Source: JBCCGE01 sp039029455
GTDB taxonomy: Bacteria; Pseudomonadota; Gammaproteobacteria; Arenicellales; Poriferihabitantaceae
NCBI GenBank assembly: GCA_039029455.1
Contig: JBCCGE010000062.1
Coordinates: 1-17,876 of the forward strand
Direction of reading: 5' to 3'
Length of the DNA stretch: 17,876 bases
A program made the translations under genes and the position numbers. How positions within the stretch are numbered: position 1 is the stretch's first letter; each line of letters starts with the position of its first letter. Of this stretch, positions 8,157 through 14,042 are shown piece after piece. The notes under the pieces were generated by a model. The model was not told the DNA's origin, did not search any database, and saw only the letters and a program-made list of their open reading frames with translations.

Positions 8157-8171
8157 ACTGCTGCCAGGATT

Positions 8172-9128
8172 TTAGCTCGCCACATTCAGATCATCGTAAC
8201 TGTACCACTGCGCAGGGTCGAGCACATCGATCGGCCGCATACTGTCACCGATAATCGACACCATTACATCGTTGATCCGATGTCCTTGCGGACCCTCGCC
8301 AACCTGCGGTCTGTAGTCACGACTGTTGTTCATCATCCACGCTTCCCAAATACGATCAACGTTGCAGTGATTCAGATAAAAGACCGGATCATTCGGCGAC
8401 GACCCCGGCCCCATGTCTCCACCAACCCAGACATGTACCCGGTTATGCAACGCGGGGCCATCATGCCATCCCTCAAGTATATTTCGGAGTTGCTCCGTGT
8501 TGTTATCCCACTCAGGTTCATCATAAGCAGTGGCGTCCAGCGCGTCCTGCACCTCAGATTTTCGCGGCAGTCTTCGAGCTGAGGCATTACTCGCCTGTCG
8601 TTGAATCGGTCTCGGCGTATCTGAGATGATTTGACCCTGCCCGGGGCTGAACAGTCGCACACGAATGTCGCCAACAGGGCCCTGGGTTACCTGACCGCGG
8701 GACTCACCAATTCCCGTCGCATTCCACAGTGGTGTTGTGTATTGATCTGCAGAGGGAAGTTCACCATCAGCGGCCCAGTCCCAGTATGGCAAACCAAAAT
8801 CCGCATCATTTAGCACACGCTGCAAGTGGATCTCGAGCTGAATTAAGTACATACGATGCCACGGCAGAAAGATGGGTCCGCTATGGGCCGCATTACCAAC
8901 ATCCAGTGGCACGCTCATGGCTATGATGTGCCACAACACGAAAATGTCATAGGTTGACAGCGGCTGCTCTCGGCCCCGCATGCGTATTTGGGGGAAGCTT
9001 GTCTGCAGGAAATTGAATACATCCTGTGCTGTAACTCCGGGAAATTCCTCGTCCAGCAAACGCACCCCTTCCACATACTGATCACGAGTTGTCTGATCAG
9101 TCATAATGTTTCTTCGAATAGCGGTCAT
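8172..9128 (-). CDS. Tyrosinase (type-3 copper monooxygenase), no signal peptide
   Basis: A 318-residue binuclear copper enzyme. CuA is ligated by His67 (VLWHIIAM), His82 (AAHSGPIF) and His91 (LPWHRMYL). CuB is ligated by His228 and His232 (LHNRVHVWVGG) and His254 (DPVFYLNHCNVDRIW). Asn229 next to the first CuB histidine and Glu219 in LEGWHDG match the 'activity-controller' Asn and 'water-keeper' Glu linked to true monophenolase activity in bacterial tyrosinases. The CuB region closely resembles Streptomyces MelC2. The reaction is o-hydroxylation of phenols and oxidation to o-quinones with O2. There is no C-terminal lid domain, as expected for caddie-dependent enzymes. The start was chosen because GGAGG lies 5 nt upstream; an in-frame ATG at 9194 would sit inside the upstream gene. 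The caddie TGA ends one base before this ATG, implying translational coupling. Confidence 0.94.
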   Translation of the reverse strand: MTAIRRNIMTDQTTRDQYVEGVRLLDEEFPGVTAQDVFNFLQTSFPQIRMRGREQPLSTYDIFVLWHIIAMSVPLDVGNAAHSGPIFLPWHRMYLIQLEIHLQRVLNDADFGLPYWDWAADGELPSADQYTTPLWNATGIGESRGQVTQGPVGDIRVRLFSPGQGQIISDTPRPIQRQASNASARRLPRKSEVQDALDATAYDEPEWDNNTEQLRNILEGWHDGPALHNRVHVWVGGDMGPGSSPNDPVFYLNHCNVDRIWEAWMMNNSRDYRPQVGEGPQGHRINDVMVSIIGDSMRPIDVLDPAQWYSYDDLNVAS

Positions 9129-9138
9129 TTCATCCTCC
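9122..9138 (-). promoter_or_regulatory. Tyrosinase ribosome binding site inside the caddie gene
   Basis: Read on the minus strand, CACGGAGGATGAAATG encodes the caddie's last His-Gly-Gly-stop and at the same time gives GGAGG, five bases of spacing and the tyrosinase ATG. This fixes the tyrosinase start and implies termination-reinitiation coupling. Confidence 0.8.
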
Positions 9139-9513
9139 GTGATGGTGTGGCTTGTCAGGTTTTCCGGATTTTTTTCTGTTTTTACCCAATTCATTAGGAG
9201 GCATGGGTATATCCATCACATCCACCACACGACGCAACATTTGAAGCGCCGATGTGAATGCATACTGTGGCAATGTGTGGCAATGCACTTTGCCATCGTT
9301 CATCACTGAGGCATGAAGATTGACCGGTTTGTCATCAATGTAGAATTTGTATGATGTTTCAACACGTATGCTTTTGCCCTTGTACTCTTGCCTACGGATC
9401 GATTTGGTCGCGCCGTGTCCGGCGTGGGACATATGTCCTTTGGGAAGTTTGACTTTTCTCTTTCCGCGAATGTATTTTGTGAGCGCGAGATGATCTTTGT
9501 GATGGTCTGACAT
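9130..9513 (-). CDS. MelC1-like tyrosinase copper chaperone (caddie), cytoplasmic form
   Basis: A 127-residue protein that aligns with the Streptomyces tyrosinase cofactor MelC1. The core is EYKGKSIRVET (residues 43-53), YKFYIDDKPVNLHASVMNDG (55-74), then VHCHTLPQYAFTSALQMLRRVVD (76-98). Tyr84 in PQY corresponds to Tyr98 of the Streptomyces caddie, which enters the tyrosinase active site; the distance to the following V-D differs by one residue. Copper-binding features are an HCH motif (77-79), a His-rich N-terminal arm (HHKDH; HMSHAGH) and a C-terminal HHHGG. MelC1 proteins carry a Tat signal, but none is present here. The start was chosen for a GGGG-type site about 8 nt upstream; an upstream ATG at 9609 would add 32 unconvincing residues. 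The final Gly-Gly codons form the ribosome site of the tyrosinase gene. Confidence 0.85.
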   Translation of the reverse strand: MSDHHKDHLALTKYIRGKRKVKLPKGHMSHAGHGATKSIRRQEYKGKSIRVETSYKFYIDDKPVNLHASVMNDGKVHCHTLPQYAFTSALQMLRRVVDVMDIPMPPNELGKNRKKSGKPDKPHHHGG

Positions 9514-9626
9514 TTCCGTTACCCCTTTGATAGTTGATGTTTCGAGACGCAGCGCCGGTGTCTCCAAAGCTCGCAGCATCTGCATCATTCGATAAGCAAA
9601 CTCTGTCACAAATCTGTCAAAGGGTA

Positions 9627-9642
9627 AGTGACATTAATCACA
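9627..9642 (-). promoter_or_regulatory. CRP-like palindrome upstream of caddie-tyrosinase
   Basis: On the minus strand TGTGATTAATGTCACT matches the CRP/FNR-superfamily pattern TGTGA-N6-TCAC(A) at nine of ten consensus positions. It lies about 114 nt upstream of the caddie ATG. A TTTGACA stretch just downstream could be a -35 element, though no good -10 was seen. Confidence 0.45.
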
Positions 9643-9673
9643 TTCCTTGATTGATAATCCAGAAATCCGAATC

Positions 9674-9706
9674 GCCCGGCTGGAACATCCATGATGTCAA
9701 CCGGGC
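9674..9706 (-). terminator. Two-tier hairpin between OYE and caddie genes
   Basis: GCCCGG (9674-9679) pairs with CCGGGC (9701-9706); inside it ACATC (9685-9689) pairs with GATGT (9693-9697) around a 3-nt loop. No T-run follows in either direction. It may be a processed or attenuating hairpin, a REP-like element or a weak terminator of the OYE transcript. Confidence 0.35.
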
Positions 9707-9896
9707 TTCATGTAGGTCGGTATTGGCAGGGCAACCCAGCCTCACAGAGTAGTCTCGCCACGATACGCAGAGTTAAGCCTTATATGATACAGGGTTGGAA
9801 GTCAGTTCAAAAACCGGGGCTGAATACGCGCAGGTTTATCGAAGTTATCATGTGTATAGCCCGGCGCCCTCCGCAGGACTCAGCGCCCGGTTATAG

Positions 9897-11108
9897 TTAC
9901 AGGTGTCTGCCAGCGAACGATTGATTCCATCGAATGGATCTCTCGGCATCGCGCTCTTCATATACCCGCAGGGCGGACGCGAGATCCATTTCAAACAATT
10001 CCTCTGTATCCTCCCCTATTGCGGTTAACCGCATGGTGTACCAGGCAGTGACGCCTCCCGGTACCGTAGATTCAAATCTTGGAAAGTCCGGATCACCACC
10101 CTGGTCGCTGAGCCATGTTTCCGCGAGCCCGGGGTTCATAACCATTGCGCGCGCCAGCCCAATGAGATCAGTCGCGCCGGATGATATCGAATCAACAGCC
10201 TGATCCCGGGTTTTGAATCCACCTGTCAGCATCACAGGTACATTTGTAACGCCTTTAGCAGAACGGGCAAACTCAAGGAAATAAGGCCCTTTACCGGTGC
10301 CGTCTGAGCTTGCCTTAGCGCCGGGGAAGTACGTTCCCCCACTGACATCAATAAGGTCAATCGAGGTCCGATCCAACAATCGAACAACCTCAAGAGCATC
10401 TGTCTCCGTCAGACCGCCCTCGAGCTGGTCCGTTGAGTTGAGTCTGATGCCCACCGGGAAAGCAGCGCCGACACTGTTTCGCACGGCATCAATAATCTCA
10501 AGCACAATTTTCGATCGGCCTTCAATTGAACCGCCGTAGCCATCAGTTCGCTTGTTGAACAGTGGCGACAGAAACTGACTCAGCAGAAAACCGTGACCGG
10601 CATGAATGTGAACGCCGCTAAAACCCGTCATTTTTGCGTGCGAAGCCGCTCTGGCATAGAGCGCCGGCAGCTGCTGAATCTCCTCTGCTGACATCCCTTC
10701 ACACTGAAGACCTTCGACGTCTATGGGCGATGGTCCTTTGGGCTGACTGACAGGCTCGTGTGCCAGCGCACCCGCGTGCCCAAGTTGTGCCCAGAGATGT
10801 GCGTTCCGAATAACAGCCCGACGGGTTAAAGATTCAAGCGCTGAATTGTTGGAATGTTCTCCAAATACCAGATTCCCAGGCTTTTCCGGATATCCCGGTT
10901 CCACCTGCACCTCACCGATAAACGATACCGCCGCTTCGCCATCCGCCCATTTTTCATACAATCGAATCTGCGCCTCGGTTGGATTCCCCTCACCATCACC
11001 GAGAGAATCGGACATCGACGACTTTGCCAGCCGATTCTTTAGTATTGCACCGCAGGGAAGCTCTAGTGGTCTCTTGAGTATCTCAGCCGGACTCGCGTAT
11101 GAAGTCAT
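9897..11108 (-). CDS. OYE-family NADH:flavin oxidoreductase
   Basis: A 403-residue FMN-dependent ene-reductase of the Old Yellow Enzyme family with a single TIM-barrel domain and no C-terminal Fe-S/NADPH module. The signature lies at residues 165-197: GVHIHAGHGFLLSQFLSP followed by NKRTDGYGGSIEGR. His169 and His172 are the substrate-anchoring pair. The Tyr that usually follows the HG (proton donor in YqjM-type enzymes) is Phe174, which is unusual. Other barrel elements are IRLNSTD, DLIDVSGGTYFPG and VMLTGGF near residues 221-297, the last contributing to phosphate binding. Family members reduce activated C=C bonds of enones, nitro compounds or dienoyl substrates with NAD(P)H in the cytoplasm. 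GAGAGGAA precedes the ATG. It lies downstream of the PhyH gene on the same strand with a 149-nt gap. Confidence 0.92.
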   Translation of the reverse strand: MTSYASPAEILKRPLELPCGAILKNRLAKSSMSDSLGDGEGNPTEAQIRLYEKWADGEAAVSFIGEVQVEPGYPEKPGNLVFGEHSNNSALESLTRRAVIRNAHLWAQLGHAGALAHEPVSQPKGPSPIDVEGLQCEGMSAEEIQQLPALYARAASHAKMTGFSGVHIHAGHGFLLSQFLSPLFNKRTDGYGGSIEGRSKIVLEIIDAVRNSVGAAFPVGIRLNSTDQLEGGLTETDALEVVRLLDRTSIDLIDVSGGTYFPGAKASSDGTGKGPYFLEFARSAKGVTNVPVMLTGGFKTRDQAVDSISSGATDLIGLARAMVMNPGLAETWLSDQGGDPDFPRFESTVPGGVTAWYTMRLTAIGEDTEELFEMDLASALRVYEERDAERSIRWNQSFAGRHL

Positions 11109-11257
11109 AATTCCTCTCGTCTACGTTAACCAATAACCCAATGCTGAAGCCTAACCGTTCTCGTCGCTGAACAAAGTTTCAAATGCAGATAAAGGGATAG
11201 CATCTGAAAGCCGCACGGATTCGACAAATAGTATCGGAATGTATCGCCTGATACGTA

Positions 11258-12079
11258 TCAACTGGCGGAGGAATCGTTGACATCGGAGTATCTCTTCGAC
11301 TGACGCTGCAGCGACGCTTCATAGTCTCTCAGTGCATCCGAATCCAGATCGGATTTTGGCGGGTGATTGAAATGAAATTTTGAGCCTGCGACATCCCCGC
11401 GCAACGGCATTGCTGAATCCTCGTACCCCGGCAAAGGTCCAACGTTAGAACTTGCGTAGTTGAACCCCACGCCAAGTCGCCAGTGATCGGAACGGTTTGG
11501 ACCGGAACGATGCAAGGTCAGTGTGTGATGAACGGATGCCTGTCCGGGTTCCAGATCAATATCGCAAATCCTGCTGTCATCGACTTCTGTAGTCACTCGT
11601 TGTCCGCGTCTGAGCATGCTGGAATCATCGTACGTTGCCTCATGCGGCTGCTGTCCTTGTCGATGCGAACCCCGGACCATTTGCATGCCTCCGGATTCCA
11701 AAGTGACGGGAGAGAGAGCGATCCATGCTGATACGATCTCACTGGTTGGCTCAACCGGCCAATACGTCGCGTCCTGATGCCAGGCGAAATGTGAATCTGT
11801 ATGAGGCGGTTTTGCAGGTAAAAACGCGTTCCACAACAATATATCCGGCCCGATCAGCGTTTCAATCACATTCAGAAGACTATCCTCTGATGCGAGATCA
11901 GCAACCCATTTAAGCAGCAGCTCGGACCGGTAATACGTCCAATCTGAAAATCTGGAATGGGAATGATAGGTGTCTATGAAGGTTTGGTATTTCTCAGAGT
12001 AGTATTGCGTTTTTTCCGCTGGCAATACGTCAATTCCTGTCACAAATCCGTCCAGATCGTAGTCCGCATTGAGAGTCAT
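11258..12079 (-). CDS. PhyH-family Fe(II)/2-oxoglutarate dioxygenase
   Basis: A 273-residue phytanoyl-CoA dioxygenase-family protein, typical in size. The iron triad is His101 and Asp103 (FAWHQDATYW) and His190 (TLTLHRSGPNRSDHWR); Arg201 is the expected 2-oxoglutarate anchor. The segment SAWIALSPVTLESGGMQMVRGSHR (117-140) is the usual core. The reaction is hydroxylation, or another oxidation, of an unactivated carbon using O2 and 2-oxoglutarate. Because an Asp is present in the HxD motif, it should not be a halogenase, which has Ala or Gly there. The substrate is unknown; many bacterial members act on secondary metabolites, compatible solutes or phosphonates. It follows the GNAT gene by 54 nt, so the two may be co-transcribed. 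Confidence 0.92.
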   Translation of the reverse strand: MTLNADYDLDGFVTGIDVLPAEKTQYYSEKYQTFIDTYHSHSRFSDWTYYRSELLLKWVADLASEDSLLNVIETLIGPDILLWNAFLPAKPPHTDSHFAWHQDATYWPVEPTSEIVSAWIALSPVTLESGGMQMVRGSHRQGQQPHEATYDDSSMLRRGQRVTTEVDDSRICDIDLEPGQASVHHTLTLHRSGPNRSDHWRLGVGFNYASSNVGPLPGYEDSAMPLRGDVAGSKFHFNHPPKSDLDSDALRDYEASLQRQSKRYSDVNDSSAS

Positions 12080-12133
12080 GAAAATGCCAACATCGCAGTG
12101 CGATTCAATCCGGAAACATTCACTCGAATGGAC

Positions 12134-12547
12134 TCATTTTTCGAAAATACGTTGAACTTTTACATCCTCAAACCCGATCGACTGGTAAAAAACGTGGGTA
12201 TCTTGTCGCTTTTCATTGCATCGTACCCTGACCGTTCCACCATGACGATCGACAGCATGTTCAACCAGTGCTCGCCCGATGCCCTGCTTTCGGTAATTGG
12301 GATCAACGACCAGCCCACCGATTTCGCAGAAACTTGGTGAAGCCAGCCGATATGCCGTAAACAGATGAATCCACCCCAAAACTCTTTGTTCGCGCTCAGC
12401 GATGTATATGAAATGATCCTCTGACGACAATAACTGTTCAAGCTTTTCGCGGGTTTCTTCATCGGACAACTCCGCATAGCCGAGATGCTTCGAGACGGAC
12501 TGTATCCCCTCAGCATCCTCCTTAGCGGCTGCTCTAACCGTCAACAT
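12134..12547 (-). CDS. GNAT-family N-acetyltransferase
   Basis: A 137-residue acyltransferase when started at MLTVRAAAKEDAEGI, the normal opening strand and helix of GNAT proteins; an ATG 33 nt upstream would add MFGITGPATAF. Motif A is clear: IGGLVVDPNYRKQGIGRALV (77-96), with the R-K-Q-G-I-G acetyl-CoA pyrophosphate loop. The C-terminal VFYQSIGFEDV (119-129) is motif B. Acetyl-CoA is the probable donor; the acceptor amine is not predictable. There is no strong ribosome binding site for either start. It is first in a probable run with the PhyH gene downstream. Confidence 0.88.
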   Translation of the reverse strand: MLTVRAAAKEDAEGIQSVSKHLGYAELSDEETREKLEQLLSSEDHFIYIAEREQRVLGWIHLFTAYRLASPSFCEIGGLVVDPNYRKQGIGRALVEHAVDRHGGTVRVRCNEKRQDTHVFYQSIGFEDVKVQRIFEK

Positions 12548-12759
12548 AAATGCAGTCGCGGGACCGGTAATGCCGAACATCTGACGATCGCGTATTGTTC
12601 AGGTGATTGTCCATTAGCAACAGGAATTCTGACCGCTTCAGCGACTGTCGTGCTTTTATTGACTGCAAGCGCCATGCTTGCGGCGGGTATACCGAACCTC
12701 TACTGTCTTTCATCGTATGCTTTGCGGGAACGTCTGATGTCGTCATGATGGTCATCCGC
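12548..12759. other. Intergenic region between GNAT and HxlR remnant
   Basis: Short open frames exist on both strands, including a hydrophobic plus-strand one (ASATVVLLLTASAMLAAGIP near 12620-12690), but none has a recognisable family, a good start or a ribosome site. I see no gene here. The promoter of the GNAT gene presumably lies at the left end. Confidence 0.35.
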
Positions 12760-12899
12760 TCAGGACACCAGCTGATACAAAGGTCTGACCAGATCCTTTC
12801 CCATATCAGTTAGTGCGTATTCTAACTCGCCGGCACTTCCGGATAGACTGTCCTGTTTACATACCCCTCGCGCTCAAGGTCCCACTTGGATAGGACATC
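12760..12899 (-). pseudogene. C-terminal remnant of HxlR-family regulator, frameshifted
   Basis: Read on the minus strand, DVLSKWDLEREGYVNRTVYP and then EVPA matches the end of the recognition helix, the wing and the following strand of HxlR winged-helix regulators. A frame change at about 12829 then gives ELEYALTDMGKDLVRPLYQL, ending VS-stop, the usual 'E-Y-x-L-T-x-x-G-x-x-L' tail. Restoring one base gives EVPAELEYALT, which fits the family pattern 'E-V-P-P-x-V-E-Y-x-L-T'. The usual Trp near the C-terminus is replaced by the TGA stop (TGG to TGA is one change). The N-terminal half is absent: the SnoaL-like gene begins within about 20 nt. The gene is therefore broken by both deletion and frameshift. 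Confidence 0.7.
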
Positions 12900-12940
12900 C
12901 ATCAATCACTGAAAAAGCACGGATGGACCGAGCAGGAGAA

Positions 12941-12954
12941 GCAGAACGCAGAAC
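12941..12954 (+). repeat. 7-bp tandem duplication GCAGAAC x2
   Basis: GCAGAAC is repeated twice, followed by GCC. It lies in what looks like the first helix of the SnoaL-like gene. Removing one copy joins EQEKQNAE to LITEFVQNLM in one frame. It therefore appears to be a frameshifting duplication. Confidence 0.6.
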
Positions 12955-12975
12955 GCCGAACTGATCACTGAATTC

Positions 12976-13365
12976 GTGCAGAATCTGATGAACAACCACG
13001 ATTTTGAGTATGTTCTGGATCGCTACAACGACAGTTACTATATCCAGCACAATCGGAATATACCCAATAAAATCAATGGTCTGGTTGAGTTTTTACAGGA
13101 ATTTGTTCAGGACTACCCTGAGTATACCTACGACGTTAAGCATATCTATGCTGACGGCGATTTCGTCATCTTCCATTCCCACGCTACATTGAAAAAAGAA
13201 GACCGTGGCAACGATCAGAAAGGCCTGAACATCATAGATACCTGGCGGCTGCAAAACGGAAAAATCGTTGAGCACTGGGACTCGATTCAGACCCTTGATG
13301 GTTTCATGCGGCTGTACGCGCTGATCAGTGGCGGCAAAATCCGAAATTCGAACGGAGTGTTTTAG
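12976..13365 (+). CDS. SnoaL-like (NTF2-fold) protein, probably damaged at its 5' end
   Basis: This frame gives 129 residues from a GTG. The sequence RYNDSYYIQHNRNIPNKINGL (residues 16-36) and the C-terminal GLNIIDTWRLQNGKIVEHWDS are typical of SnoaL-like/nuclear-transport-factor-2 proteins, small cone-shaped domains that bind or isomerise small molecules. These proteins usually start about 20 residues earlier. Here the upstream codons read NAELITEF in frame, but no ATG precedes them before a TGA at 12910, and the missing part (WTEQEKQNAE) lies in another frame across the 7-bp duplication at 12941-12954. The GTG start cuts into helix 1. The protein may be expressed in truncated form or be a pseudogene. 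An HxlR remnant lies immediately upstream in divergent orientation, a common pairing for this family. Confidence 0.65.
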   Translation: MQNLMNNHDFEYVLDRYNDSYYIQHNRNIPNKINGLVEFLQEFVQDYPEYTYDVKHIYADGDFVIFHSHATLKKEDRGNDQKGLNIIDTWRLQNGKIVEHWDSIQTLDGFMRLYALISGGKIRNSNGVF

Positions 13366-13471
13366 CGAATGAAGTGGTTTTCGAACGACCACACCGACTC
13401 CACGGCCAGGTTTCTTGCGGACAGGCAGCCCCCGATTGTTCTGGCAGTATGAATTTTCCGCAGGGATATCG

Positions 13472-13500
13472 TTGAAACTTATAATGTTATGTTATAACAT
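13472..13500 (+). promoter_or_regulatory. Probable sigma-70 promoter of the L31B-L36B operon
   Basis: TTGAAA (13472-13477) and TAACAT (13495-13500) are 17 bp apart, matching the -35 and -10 consensus at five of six and four of six positions. The Zur palindrome covers the spacer and -10, which suits repression by blocking RNA polymerase. Confidence 0.5.
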
Positions 13501-13509
13501 ATCATTATA
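13480..13509 (+). promoter_or_regulatory. Zur box (zinc-uptake regulator operator)
   Basis: A 30-bp near-perfect palindrome is centred on GTTATAAC (13491-13498): left arm TATAATGTTATGTTA, right arm TAACATATCATTATA, with one mismatched pair (13487/13502). It matches the known gammaproteobacterial Zur pattern, ATGTTAT-type half sites around GTTATAAC. It lies 21 nt upstream of the L31B ATG. Zur binds when zinc is replete and represses; zinc starvation relieves this. Confidence 0.85.
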
Positions 13510-13530
13510 TATCAATATCAGAACAATCTA

Positions 13531-13779
13531 ATGAAACCAGGCATTCACCCGGATTACCGCGACGTACTGTTTCACGACACCACAGCGGATGTCTATTTCG
13601 TGATCGGATCCACAGTGTCGACGACGCGTACCGCCGAATATGAGGGTAAAACATACCCGTATATGAGTGTGGAGATATCGAGCGCATCACACCCGTTTTA
13701 TACCGGAAAGCAGCGCTTCATTCAGAACGACGGCGAGATCGCCAAGTTCAACAAACGCTACAACCGCGCGGGAAAATAG
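13531..13779 (+). CDS. rpmE2: Ribosomal protein L31 type B (zinc-independent)
   Basis: An 82-residue L31 paralogue of the YkgM/RpmE2 type. It opens with MKPGIHPDYRDVLFHDTTAD, continues through GKTYPYMSVEISSASHPFYTG and ends with the FNKRYN motif common to L31. It has no cysteine at all, so the zinc-binding Cys cluster of the standard L31 is absent. In other bacteria this form replaces zinc-binding L31 on ribosomes during zinc starvation, releasing zinc. The upstream Zur box supports that role. The L36B gene begins two bases after its stop. The ribosome binding site is weak. Confidence 0.95.
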   Translation: MKPGIHPDYRDVLFHDTTADVYFVIGSTVSTTRTAEYEGKTYPYMSVEISSASHPFYTGKQRFIQNDGEIAKFNKRYNRAGK

Positions 13780-13781
13780 TT

Positions 13782-13925
13782 GTGAAGGTACTCAGTTCTC
13801 TAAAAAGCGCAAAGTCCCGCCATCCGGATTGTCAAGTGGTAAAGCGCCGGGGGCGCACCTATGTCATCTGCAAGTCCAATCCTCGCTTCAAAGCAGTACA
13901 AGGCCGATCGAAGAAAAAGGGATGA
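13782..13925 (+). CDS. rpmJ2: Ribosomal protein L36 type B, GTG start
   Basis: A 47-residue protein reading (V/M)KVLSSLKSAKSRHPDCQV, then YVICKSNPRFKAVQG and a basic tail RSKKKG. This is the YkgO/RpmJ2 form of L36. Only Cys17 and Cys30 are present, not the four zinc ligands of standard L36. The GTG follows the L31B stop by two bases, so the two genes should be translationally coupled and share the Zur-controlled promoter. Together they are a standard zinc-sparing ribosomal pair. It is short and GTG-initiated, so it is easily missed by gene callers. Confidence 0.93.
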   Translation: MKVLSSLKSAKSRHPDCQVVKRRGRTYVICKSNPRFKAVQGRSKKKG

Positions 13926-14042
13926 AGTACGATTTTGATCTTCGATGAGATCGATCAGCAATTAGAGCGTCTTTAAGTTTTGTTCTGTCTCAACCGGAAT
14001 CACCGGCAAATATAGATACCGCTCACCGGGCATTCGCCTCGT

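Larger units (their letters stand above)
9514..9896. other. Intergenic region between OYE and caddie genes
   Basis: No gene is supported in these roughly 380 nt. The region contains the CRP-like palindrome near the caddie gene. It also has a two-tier hairpin at 9674-9706: outer arms GCCCGG and CCGGGC, inner arms ACATC and GATGT. An imperfect GC-rich hairpin lies at about 9860-9890, just after the OYE stop, and probably marks the end of the OYE transcript. A short motif at 9803-9821 resembles one at 6986-7003. Confidence 0.5.

Noticed and set aside
8013..8582. 189-codon plus-strand frame opposite the tyrosinase gene
   Set aside because: It overlaps the strongly conserved CuB region of the tyrosinase on the other strand and has no recognisable domain or ribosome site.
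9129..9194. Longer tyrosinase start at 9194
   Set aside because: It would overlap the caddie gene by over 60 nt and bypass the GGAGG site placed 5 nt before the ATG at 9128.
9514..9609. Longer N-terminus of the caddie starting at 9609
   Set aside because: The extra residues show no signal peptide or conserved motif and extend into the likely promoter (TTTGACA stretch). The ATG at 9513 has a better upstream site.
9660..9900. Possible tRNA or attachment site in the OYE-caddie gap
   Set aside because: I checked for cloverleaf-like arms and a CCA end and saw none; the hairpins there are simple GC stems.
11258..12079. PhyH protein as an iron-dependent halogenase
   Set aside because: The iron motif is His101-x-Asp103. 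Halogenases of this fold replace the Asp with Ala or Gly to admit chloride.
12485..12748. Hydrophobic plus-strand frame containing ASATVVLLLTASAMLAAGIP
   Set aside because: Its first part is antisense to the GNAT gene, it has no ribosome site, and only one hydrophobic run appears.
13369..13452. 27-codon frame MKWFSNDHTDSTARFL after the SnoaL-like gene
   Set aside because: It is short, has no ribosome site, and matches nothing I recognise, so it is likely chance.
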